A DNA stretch of 64,000 nucleotides, from NCBI RefSeq assembly GCF_000004195.4, contig NC_030683.2, positions 2,997,133-3,061,132 on the forward strand. Direction: 5' to 3'. Below, piece by piece: positions 53,676-64,000 of this stretch. Below the pieces are notes generated by a model. That model saw only the letters and a list, made by a program, of their open reading frames with translations, made no database searches and was not told where the DNA came from. The stretch's first letter is position 1; every line of letters starts with the position of its first letter. The position numbers were made by a program, and so were the translations under genes. The stretch is from Xenopus tropicalis (Eukaryota > Chordata > Amphibia > Anura > Pipidae).

Positions 53676-54244
53676 CCGGGAATTTTATTTTAGCGCCGAC
53701 GGAATATGTAAAAGATGTTATAAAAGAGCCAATAGGAACAGGTCTTGTAGGGATTATAGCGCAAAAACACAATAATACAATAATAATGTTTATTTTATCA
53801 CAATCCGGATAAACATTTAATATATAATATTTATATCATTTCCACGGCCCGTTTCTGATCCCACAGACTTTCCGTAGTCTCCGTAATTCCATGATTTGCC
53901 CCTGATATAAATCTCTCATTCCAGCGATTAGACCCCTTATATATATTATAACCCCGCCCCCATATAACACAACTTCCTGTATATGAATGGGCGCAACCCC
54001 GCAGGGCGCCACAAAGGGGCACCAACCCTATTTATATAAGGGTGAGATTGAGCAAACCAATGAGGTGCTATTTTCCCAGTGTTGAAACTGCCCCCTCCCC
54101 TCTGTTTAATGAGATAGAATATTCCATTGGATTTTCACTCATTTTTATAAGAAAATTATTTTTTCTACTTTTCAGCTTGGGGCAAGAACCAAAATTCATC
54201 CCAATTTTGTTTTAAGGAGAAAATCCTTTATAAACAATGGAATT
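53676..54244. other. Convergent intergenic spacer between NRAP and HABP2
   Basis: About 570 bp of A/T-rich sequence separates the two inferred poly(A) signals. No open frame or repeat can be supported. A TTTATT at 53789-53794 would be an additional - strand poly(A) signal. Confidence 0.6.
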
Positions 54245-54250
54245 TTTATT
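54245..54250 (-). terminator. HABP2: HABP2 polyadenylation signal AATAAA (minus strand)
   Basis: TTTATT on the + strand, about 175 bp beyond the protease stop codon. It is the first plausible signal for the minus-strand gene. Confidence 0.55.
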
Positions 54251-54421
54251 TCAGCCTTATTATAAATTGCCCCTTTGGATCTGTGGTGCCCCAAAAGGAA
54301 GTAGACGCCCAATGAGCTTTGAGAGTAGGACGTTCTGCTATGCTAATGTGCTACGATATCGACCAATGACAGGCTGTCCCCTCCCCCGCGGCTGTATAGC
54401 GGCAGAAACAAACCCCACGGA

Positions 54422-54583
54422 CTATTTGGTCCTCATGATATTCTGTATCCATTGGACAAAGCGGTAGGTGTGGGCGTACACGCCTGGCTTGTCTTTAAGG
54501 CCACACCCCTCACCCCAACTGACGACCCCCGCAATGTAAGAAACGCCCTTGCGCTCGCAGGTCAGGGGACCCCCAGAATCTCC
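54422..54583 (-). CDS. HABP2: HABP2-like serine protease, last coding exon
   Basis: The exon encodes 53 residues and a TAG stop. It holds the catalytic serine in GDSGGPLTC, then [18 protein letters not shown] and a C-terminal helix ending WIQNIMRTK. The SWG-GCG and KPGVY segments form the walls of the substrate pocket in trypsin-fold proteases. HABP2 (factor VII activating protease) is a secreted plasma protease, and in mammals it lies tail to tail with NRAP, exactly as here. The protein alone would also fit a related plasminogen-activator-type protease. The acceptor is read at 54584-54585 after a T-rich tract on the minus strand. Confidence 0.8.
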   Translation of the reverse strand, partial: GDSGGPLTCERKGVSYIAGVVSWGEGCGLKDKPGVYAHTYRFVQWIQNIMRTK

Positions 54584-54663
54584 CTGGAAAATAATAAATA
54601 CATTGAAACTTTCATGAGGAACATCTAGTGAGGGGCAACTGGGGGCATTAACTTGGCACCTAC

Positions 54664-54806
54664 CTGGCACGAGTCGACTCCCCCCTGCGCCAACCCCGCG
54701 CACAGCATGCTGCCGTCTATGTGTTTCCCGTAGGATTTGGGTTGGGAGCAGTTGGCCTCCGAGATGAGCTGGACGGTGGCCTCCAGGAGCTGCGACGGGG
54801 AATCTT
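54664..54806 (-). CDS. HABP2: HABP2-like serine protease, penultimate coding exon
   Basis: 143 nt: two bases complete a split codon, then [20 protein letters not shown] and on to [16 protein letters not shown] at a CAG|GTAGGT donor. The D of VDSCQ is the S1 specificity residue (position 189 in chymotrypsin numbering), which predicts cleavage after Arg or Lys. It joins in frame to the GDSGGP exon across an 80-bp intron. Earlier exons with the catalytic His and Asp, kringle and EGF domains are not seen up to 64,000. Confidence 0.8.
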
Positions 54807-54909
54807 CTGGAAAGGAAACACAAGTAAATGCACGGATTCCTATTGGTTGATGTATATGTAAAAACATACAAAAAATATTTTGGGGGTGATTTCTTGACGG
54901 TCAAGTTTG

Positions 54910-57900
54910 AATTTTTTTTAATTGATTTTGAGTTTTTTTGCGCTTAAAAAACTCCAATTTGAGTTATGGCGCCAAAAAAAATTGAATCCGGTATTTATTA
55001 AGCGCAAAAAAACCGCAAACATAAGGAATTCGCCATGCGAGTTTCTATAGAAGCCAATGGGAGCTAGGAGTCGCCATGTTATAGCCGCCCAACAGCAAGG
55101 TCAGTGCAGATTCTTCCCTAATACTAATTAACAAAACAAATGTCAGTGCCAACACCATACATCTCGCAGACCTCTTTCCTATACTTAGACCACATTCTTC
55201 ATCTACCACTCTGTTATCTACCTGTCACAATACCAATTCACTTGCATGCAACACTAACCTTCATCCAAAACTCATTAGTTTTCCTATCTGTCTTCCCCTG
55301 CCACCAACTGTAACCTTAAAGGCACAAAATGACCATTACAACCATAATCTTGGTCTCAACGCAATACAGATTTGCCTTCCCTGACCTAGCTCGCTATATA
55401 CTGCCTATAACTGGTTCCTCCCTCCAAATCTTGCGTAGCAATACTGTCTCCAATGACACTTGGGACACTTAAGGTCAGTGCATTTCATTATTGCTACCAT
55501 ATACATTTTTTTTTCAAACTTCTTCCATCTTTTCAGACACATTTCGAGTTCTCTCTACATAAAATATTTATCCCACCAGCTTAGAAAAACTCGATCTATA
55601 ACTCAGTACTGGGTGCTCGTACTTCTATGCTGCTCATCCATCTTGACCACCTAACTGCCGTGCCATCGCTGCACCTCACTGTTCTCACACATCCTTGCGT
55701 TGCGCGTAGCTGTTCTCCATAGGACTATGCTCCCATCTCTTACTGTCTCCATCTGTCAGACCTACAATCATGACTCCATGCTGCCGTTCTCAGATTTATC
55801 AGCCCAGTGCTTGCAAGTGCTTGCCCTACTGTCTTCCATCTGCACCTACTGTCTCCATCTTCCCTACTGTCTCCATCTGCCCTACTGTCTCCGTCTTGCC
55901 CCTAACTGCTCCTCCTGTCTACTGGTCTTCCGTGGATCACGCTAACGTGAACTCATCTGCACCCATTCAAGCCTCTGTCACCAATTGCGTTCGCCATGCA
56001 CCTAGCTGTCGTGCCTCTTTCCCACAGTCTAACCATCCTGCATCTAACTGTTTCCTATCCTCAACTATCTTCCCACTTACCTAATGTTCCTCAAAATACT
56101 TCCACAATCATTTACTTGTGCGACAAAGATAGTACACAAGTATGAACATGAGAAAAATAAATTAAAAAGGCACAATGTCAAGCGGGAAGCTTGTTCCGAG
56201 ATAATTAATTTTGCCGGTTTGAAACTCGCGCTAAAATACTGGAAATGTCGGCAATGTTCGCCTTATGCATGAAGACGTTGCCGAGGAGTGAGACAGTTAT
56301 GAAGGCCGGAGATGGCACCAGAGTGCCACCTCTCACACTTTCCTCTGAAGATTACTTTGTTAATTTTGGGTCTTGACCCCAAACTCTCTAGTACAATTTT
56401 GCTTGGTTTTGTCCTAAAAATTTAGCCACAACTTTTTCACAAACTTATAAGGTGGTGGGGGGGGGGACCCCCCTCCCACATTTGATTCTATAACATGCTA
56501 CAGCAGACAGTCGATGCCCATTAAATTTCTGTGTGTGGAGACATCCCAACACTCGGCAGGCAATGGAAAAGGGAACATATATGGACACTGGTTTAGTGTT
56601 GCCGCGCGACTGGTTGTTCCGAGTGGTCAAGAACTCTTGGGACACTACTCTTGGCCGTAAGTGATCTATGCACCCCAACTTCTGCTCTCACCTTCTTTCA
56701 CCACTGGAGTGGCACGTGCTCCAGAGGAGATCACGCAACGGACTTCCCCTGCCTTTGATGACCAAATATGTGTCCGTCCCGACTCTTTGGGGCAAAAGCG
56801 CAGGCCTTGTCTTCATATCATCATAGACGGGATTCTGTGGCTAGCCACGACAAAGTAACTGTCGGATTCTGCCTCCATCTTCTCTAGCATTGTTAATGCA
56901 GAAGTCCAATCAGAGCTCATAGGGTCCCTGCGCTCGAAGAGCACAGAGCGATCTGCGGGTCGGAGCAGAACTAACTGCCAGCGTATATGCTAGTCGTCTA
57001 CCTGATCATCCTGCTCACGCCTCAAACTTAACTAACCACTAACTATGTAGGTCTCTTGTGGCTAAGGTAGGCGTCCTCTACCTGGCTCCTATGTAAAGCT
57101 TCCTGGCCTCTCTCAAATGTATGGCCCAGTTATGATTAGACTCTGTCAGTCAAATACTTGAGCCCTTTCCAGTGATGAGGCTTTGTCCCTGCACGGATGA
57201 AGCATGCGGCAGCCCAATGCTTGGATCCCCTGGCAACTCACACATCCATCAGCACCTCATCTCAACTCCGAGACTCCACACATTACCCCCCATCTCACCT
57301 CACTCCATCTCATCTCTCTGGCTAACTCCGAATGGTCTGTTATTAGGAAACTGGTAGACCGGTCTCCATAATAGAGTGCTTTAATCTGTCCACTATGAAG
57401 CAATACTGTTACCCCATTCCGCACTATTCAAACGCTCTCCTCCATGGAGGCACTCTGCTGTCTTTTGCCAGAACTTCCTGCTCTTCTTACACAAGCACAC
57501 TACCTCCAAATTTATCGCATCTTCGTATATCCTCCGGCTGGCGATAACTACAGACGTAGGCGTGCCATTTGGCTCACATTAGCTAGTTGACCTTGCATAG
57601 GCCTATTATTTGCACACCCCCGTTTATGCGACTGTCCGGCTACCTGTCTTCCCTTGCGTGTCTCAGCCTACATGACGACGTCTTCTGCCCCTTTATCTCT
57701 GTAACCTATCAAGTAGTCAGACACAAAACTCAGAGCCGCAAGCCAGAAGTTACCATAGCACTCAGCCTATTTCAAGGTGCACCAACCAGCAGCACTCTAA
57801 TGTACGACAGGATACGTGCGAACTGCGGACTTTTATAGCGTGTAGCAGATGCTCCCACAACAGAGCCATGGGGTATGCTTGACCCCCAGGCAGTGTCCTT

Positions 57901-58130
57901 GTTCCACAAATGCATTCACCGCGGGGTCGCAAGCACCACGACTCTTCTGATAACCCCACACAGTTGTGAGGTACAGGACATTACTCTATGGTTATACTAC
58001 ACGCGGTGCTTCACTAGGGAAAAATGAGCGCTCGAGAACCACAGTGCGGACTTATCCGTTCTGCTGGGCTGTCGGGCTTTAGTAGGCTCTCTCGACAGCG
58101 GGCGGGGGGGGGCGAGGTCAGTCCAGATCT
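54910..58130. other. No gene recognised; C/T-rich degenerate tract in part
   Basis: About 55,110-56,080 is pyrimidine-rich, with loose repetition of CTACTGTCTCCATCTGCCCT. The rest lacks array, element or protein family signals. It should contain upstream exons or intron of the minus-strand protease, but none can be seen. Confidence 0.5.
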
Positions 58131-58139
58131 GCAATCAGA

Positions 58140-59420
58140 AGGGGACTGTTACCCCAATTGGGGGTAATTTTCTGTAGTCATATCGTGTATCCTTGTTATG
58201 GGCTAAAGAGGCGGCCCAGCCTTGCAAGTGCCAGGTTAATAGGGGTGGAGTGGTGTAGGCTAGACAGCTAAGTGCAATATCCCTCTTGTGCCACGGTACC
58301 CCATGGTACATGCTATATAGCTGATGTGTGGGTACTGCTTACCCCAATGTTTCTATATATCTGTAAACCTTAATTATTGGGCTAAGGGGCGCCAGCGCTG
58401 GAGAGGCCAGTTAGGGAGGTGGATTCTGGTGACGTGTGGCTGTATATTAGTGCCCATTGCAGGCTGAGCCCGCACAACCAATAAGCGGTGTTTTCTCCCG
58501 GTGACTGTTCACTTCCATTACCTGTTTCCCTCTTACTACACTCGTCGTAAGCCTTGTCCTATGGCCTTATAGCCCGGCCCCAAGGACCTGTAAGGCCAGT
58601 TAGGGGAACGCGGATTGTGGGGCGTGAGTGCGTATTCTCCCGTGCCCTGCGGCCGGTACCCTGAGTCAACCCCCTATTAGCGGCCGGGCGTGACCCCTAC
58701 CCAACAATCGTTCCTCGTCCACTACTAGTTACTGGTAACCATTGTCTCTATGGGGCTACAAGAGGGCGCGCCCAGAGCTCTGCGCCAGGTCCAAGTTAGG
58801 GGGGACTTTTGGCCCGCCCGAACGCAGCTGCGAGGAGACTTATTGTGATCCCGTGTACCCTGGAACTATAGCGGCGATGAGGTAGACTGTTTTACTCTCT
58901 CGAGTGTTTCACAATAATAATATTCACGTGTGCTAAACCCATTGTTATACCCGAGCGTAACGCTGCACCCCAGCCTGGTATAGTCGCAGTTAGAAGTCAA
59001 AATAGGAAAGAGTATGATTTGCTGTTTGGGGTAGAGAAGTGATGTGGCCCCAGTCCTCTATTTTTGTCCCTGTCCTGCTGAAATGGTGGTACCCTGCTAA
59101 CTATATCAGCAGGGGCGGGAATGACCTGATTACCAGCCAATCCGGTCTAGTTAATAATCATAGTAACCTATTTGTTATGGGCTAAGGGCACCAGCCCCTG
59201 AATGGCCCGAAGTTAAGGGGTGGGATTTGAGGAAGTGAGTAGCTTATTGTGTTAGTACGCGGCTGGAAATGCAGGTACCCCTGGTGGAAACAGGTATAGC
59301 GGGGGTGACATGTATTACCCTCAATGTTCTCATATGGATATGGCGTAACCTTGTTGATGGCTGAAGCGGTCCCAGGCCTGAGTAATGGACCACTCTAGGG
59401 CGTGCGACTTTGAGTGGCGT
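58140..59420 (-). repeat. Degenerate ~130-bp satellite, inverted relative to 2220-3175
   Basis: TTACCCCAATGTTTCTATAT, ATCTGTAAACCTT, GGGCTAAGGGG and GGCCAGTTAGGG occur in the order expected for the reverse complement of the 2.2-3.2 kb unit, repeated several times with heavy noise. Confidence 0.8.
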
Positions 59421-62375
59421 AGGTGGGTTAGTGCTATATTGTGTAGTAAATTGATGTCAATGAGCACCGGAGTTTGGCTGGGGCATATTGAGTTGAGGTG
59501 GCCGGCACCACCGCAGAACTGCCCGTATGGGACAAATTGTTAATGACTCGGCTAGAACACAAAGCGATTCAGTTAGTTTGCATATTGCAGATTGTGGGGA
59601 TTATAATGGAAGGGAATGTAGCATTAATGGTCATAATCAGCCTCCCCCCTCTCTAGTGTACAATCTTGAATTGAGACTACCGGCGGATGGCTCCTAACAC
59701 GGCTCTTGGCGGCTTACGTCACGCTTTAAACATCACACAAATCCAGCCCGCACGCTTTCCCACTTAATCAGTCTTGATTAACGTCAAACAACCCCCATTT
59801 CCCCAAGGTTTCTCGCCGCGCTCTATTCTGCGATTCCTTGTCGCAATAAAGCAGAAGGTATCGCTCTAATTAGCTCCAATGCAGAATATCTGTAAGCTCC
59901 CAATTAGTGATACTCCTCCATTCTCCTCAATTTGCAAACTTCAAAAATATCGCACCTTACATGATCTGAAAATTGTGAGATCTATGAAATTTTCCGAGCA
60001 ATCCGATTTATTGTGCTCGGACCACCTTATTGGCGTAGCCCAATTGCGCGACTAACGACAATTTCACGAGTGCAGACTTGGCCTTGTGTGGGGCAGCAGA
60101 GGTTGGTTCTTTGATACCTCCAAAACTGTATTGGCCCATCGTGCTGGTTGGCGGTACTGAGTTTCTCGTGCACTGACCCCTTTTCTATGATGTTTTATTT
60201 TTCACTTAAACATCACAGTTGTAATCTACCACTCAATAGAGGGAATGTACTGCCCTTCCACCCAGAAAGAGCAGCATTGGTTCATAGTTTTCCAACCCTT
60301 GGACAATGTTACTAGCGAGATATGTACCTTTATTGGTAACCCATGTGCTACCAGACCAGAAGTGATAAAAGGTAGTAGAAGTTTCCCGCGAACCTAATTT
60401 ACTAAGGTCATAAGGAACACTGCTGTCGGGAGACTAATAACTGTTACGCTCGTCACTGCTCTCTGCCCAATGGACCACTATGGACTCAACATTTCTGGAG
60501 AGGATGGGTTGAATGCCAGCTTGTGATACGCCAGTCAATCACGCATGGGCGATCTGTTCGGACGATGCGGTCTTCCTAGTACCAGCAGATCTCCTCGTAG
60601 CAGAACTATTCCCCATTAGTCGCTTCATCTATATCCAGAGGATGAGCCCCGACTATAAGCATTTACCCTGGAGGCAAGACGTCCAGTGTCCCAACATCAC
60701 ATGGCTGCCTAAGCGTAGCGACGGTTCTAGTCGGGACAGATGCCACGTAGCTTGAATACTCCCGGCATAGTAGTAAATGATTACCTAAGAGTGTTTATGT
60801 GAAAGTTGCCAGATCTATGTTAAGTCTTACGCGGCTCATTTAGGACCCAAGACGCTGTCTTCCTCCCCGTGAAACGCCTGAGCCTCAACATTCCAATCAT
60901 ATTCACTCTTTGTATTTCCAACCCAGAAGGCAAATTTACTCCCGAGTACTTCCCCAATTGATGGTCACTGGTTCCATTTACATTGTCGGTATCCATGCGG
61001 ATTCTCCGTTGGAGACTGGTCGCGGACGATCTTGAGGGAGGAACTTTGAGAGTGACTATCATATCAACTGAAAGACTATGATGGATCAGAATCTGGAACA
61101 GCTGAACAAATCTTCCAAGATTCAAGCAGCACACGTCAGAAGAACCCAGAGGCTCAGAAGGTGGATATTCTAAAATTGTTGATAACCTCCCAATATATTC
61201 CGTAGCCAGTTGTTTCGGCCTCCAAATAGGACCAAGTAGAACTCATGATATCAACACTTAGGATGTCTCTCATTCCATGCGAGCCCTTACTTTCACTTTC
61301 CGCGCGCCCGCCTACACCGCCATCACCACCCCAACCCGTCCCTGGCTGACTTTATCCCATATTAACATGCATATTCCAAGCCTAGGCTCCATTGCCACTA
61401 GACGGTTCTATGTAGATGGATTTCATTGAGCCACATGGGACATTGGAAGAGCAAGTAAACCAAGACAGGGACCCCGCTAAAGCTCTCTTGCCCCCTCTCC
61501 CCAAGTGTACTGTGACCACCTTTCCCAGTATGCATTTTGCATATATAACGCCCAGGAACAAGTATCATCAGATTCGTGTTCTGCTCGCATCCTCATAGGC
61601 TTGCCATCCCAGAAATCAAAAGCTTGATTGAGTTTCCCTCTTTTGAGTGAGGAGGTATGAGTGACGCCAGTTGTGGAGGTACAGGTGTGAACCGCGCAAT
61701 TCCGTGGATGGCTTGTCGTGACGTTGTGGACGGCACCCTGTATTCATGTGGCCTGATGTTTGGGCTGGTTGTAGCAGTACCTTGAGTGCGCTGGGGCATG
61801 AGGTGTTGCGAAGGGAGGGGAGAGAATGCAGTGAACGTTAAGTGATTTGGGCAGGCGGGTCGTGGGTAAGGGGCCCAAGATTAATTAGTGGCTGATGCGA
61901 ATGACGCCCGGGCACGGCCCTTAAGAGACGTTACCGAATCCTCGCCATGAAGTTCTCCCTTTGTGAGATGTGCAAGTGAGCATTGTGCATCCGAAACAGG
62001 GAGTTGTCCAATCGACTGTAACTGCAAGTACGCCTTTGTTTGACAAGGGTGTGTCATGGCAGGCCGCCAGATCGCCAGGTAGTTGGCGAGCAAGAAAACT
62101 CTCGGCTGTATAAAATGTAGACAAAGTTAGCTATTTGGGGCGGTGAGGGCCACACCTCTGTTGTAGAGCGCGGCGCAGCGCGGACACCAGCCCCAGTGTC
62201 TGTCTCTCACCCGAAGCGCTGCAGCGTTTAGGTTCTCGATGGAGGAGTAAGGGGATAATCACACCGGCGTCACTTGTAATAGGATTAGAGTGTTGGCGAG
62301 AAGAGTCCTGCGGTGGAGAACGCAGTTCTACCATGATGGCACGATTATATGCTCAGTCGCACGGGAGATGTAATA
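59421..62375. other. No feature recognised
   Basis: I examined both strands. Open frames of up to 104 codons carry no motif that I can assign. No repeat structure stands out. Confidence 0.5.
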
Positions 62376-62379
62376 GCTG

Positions 62380-63910
62380 CAGCGGAATGAGGATGTTATA
62401 GAGTACTGTCACCCCCTATATGATCGCAGTATTATGTACTGGAGCAGGGTGTCACCGCCCATATCCGGATATGATAGCACAAGCGGGTGTCTACAGCCCC
62501 ATATCCTATATTGTACTAGCGCAGGCGTGTCACCACGCCGCTATAATGCCTTATTACTACACAGTAGACATTTATAATATAGTTAGGCACAGTGTAACTC
62601 CGTCCATATTCCTGATGACAGAGCAGCAGGTAACTGGTTATAATATATTATGGCACAGTGTAAATACCCCCATAGTCCTCGATATCACAACGACTTGGTA
62701 ATTACTGAGATAGAGTATTTATAGGATCGTAAACCCCCATATCCTATACAGACACACTTAGGAACTGTGATAATATATAGTGCACGGTTATGTAACCCCC
62801 GATATCCTAAGCAATCACAGATGTAACTTGGTATTAATAGATAGGCACGAGTGTAACCCCTCAAGTGATCCAGTGATTACACACTAGCTTAGTAACTGGA
62901 GTATGAGATATAATAGGCAAACTAGCATGTGAACTCCCCATGATCTATTACGCTTATCACAGGGTAGACTGGTATTAATAGAATAGGCACGAGGTAACCC
63001 CCGATTATTGCCTATACGACTATCGGAGTAACTGTAATAAGGAGTATAGGCACAGTGTAACACCGCCGCATATCCAGTATACACTACAGTTTAGAACTGG
63101 GTATGGAAATATGATAGGTGTAAACCCCATGAAGCCTATACACATCAGTAACTGCTATAATATATAGGTGCGTGAACCGCGCCATATCCTATACACACGT
63201 AGGATTAACTGTATAATTTTATTATAGGCCACGCAGTAACCCCCATATGTCCTATACACACTAGTGAACTGAGATATGAAGTATGCTATAGGGTGTAACC
63301 CCCATATTCCTATAACGAGCCACATAAGTGCTCTTGGGAGCGTGTATAAGTATATAGGCGCACCAGTGAGTGATACTGCGGGCTCCAGAGTAAATCAGTA
63401 TACCAACAGCAGCGTGAACTGGCGTATTTAAGTATATAGGCAGCAGTAGTGTCGTATACGCGCCCATATCCATATACCACAGCATGATTATAAAACTGAA
63501 GTATATAGTATAAGGCGTAACCCCCATATCCCTATACACACAGTTAACTGTATTGAATATATAGGGCGATGTGTAACCCCCATATCCTATACACGAGCTA
63601 GAGGATATGAACTTGTATTTGGAGAGTATAATAGCACAGTGTAACCGCCCGCCAGTATCCTATACAGCACAGTAAATAGCGTTTGGGTAATGGAATAGTT
63701 ATGAGAGTAGCAGTCTATTGTGTGGAAGCCGCCGGTATGCCTATTACTACAGCCAGTTAACTGATATTAAAGTATATTAGCACAGTGTAACCCCCATATG
63801 TCTATATCACACAGTAACGGACAGTATAGGATAGGTATAGAGGGCACAAGTGTAACCCTTTCATATTCCTACTTACTACTATCAGTGAACGGAATGCTAG
63901 TAATATAAAG
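62380..63910 (+). repeat. Very noisy ~50-bp tandem repeat, roughly 28 copies
   Basis: The approximate unit is AGTGTAACCCCCATATCCTA, TACACACAGTAACTG and TATAATATATAGGCAC. Hardly two copies agree, and indels are everywhere. Confidence 0.8.
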
Positions 63911-64000
63911 TGCTCCTCCTGCCACTTGAAGCATTTCTCAAAGCAGTTTTTGCGCGCTCGCAAGCGAAGAGATTCAAGCGTAGGCGATGAGGCAGTTTGC

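Noticed and set aside
60820..61134. 104-codon minus-strand frame, considered as an upstream protease exon or a transposon fragment
   Set aside because: It shows no catalytic His or Asp motif, kringle cysteines, or recognisable transposase or integrase signature.
61416..61598. 60-codon frame beginning MDFIEPHG, considered as a retroelement integrase piece
   Set aside because: Only a few residues resemble that motif, and no flanking domain is present.

Overview
This is nuclear DNA from a vertebrate, almost certainly a frog of the genus Xenopus. It carries one complete spliced gene, NRAP (nebulin-related anchoring protein), on the + strand in 42 coding exons from 5716 to 53154. The last two exons of a trypsin-fold serine protease lie tail to tail with it on the - strand at 54422-54806. 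Next to NRAP that protease is best read as HABP2, because NRAP and HABP2 are convergent neighbours in mammals. The frog assignment rests on interspersed repeats: TTAA-flanked elements with TTAAAGG ends resembling the Xenopus T2-type MITEs, and several other short inverted-repeat elements I associate with Xenopus. No bacterial, phage, plasmid or CRISPR content is visible.

Layout. 1-775 is CA/TA microsatellite. 776-5390 holds a hAT-like element, a degenerate ~130-bp satellite, a 112-bp tandem array and an interspersed repeat. The NRAP promoter has a TATA box at 5558. The gene body runs to the stop codon at 53154, with a polyadenylation signal at 53652. The HABP2 3' end follows. From about 54,900 to the end there is no recognisable gene, and what can be recognised is a noisy inverted copy of the 2.2-3.2 kb satellite (58.1-59.4 kb) and a noisy ~50-bp tandem repeat (62.4-63.9 kb).

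The joined NRAP reading frame is 1729 codons plus stop, without a frameshift. It encodes one LIM domain with all eight zinc ligands, a linker, and nebulin modules of about 35 residues. From exon 17 on these fall into four 7-module super-repeats of 239-243 residues and a partial fifth. All 41 introns are GT-AG. Only the intron between exons 2 and 3 is not phase 0.

The most unusual property is the non-coding part. By hand count about 20 separate tandem arrays, with units of 18 to 240 bp, fill roughly 22 kb of the 47-kb gene body. That is nearly half the gene and several times its coding length. One 133-bp repeat occurs in three different introns, and several arrays are internal expansions of mobile elements. 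Exons are clean while many arrays and both window ends carry scattered indels, which looks like a long-read assembly polished only in unique sequence.
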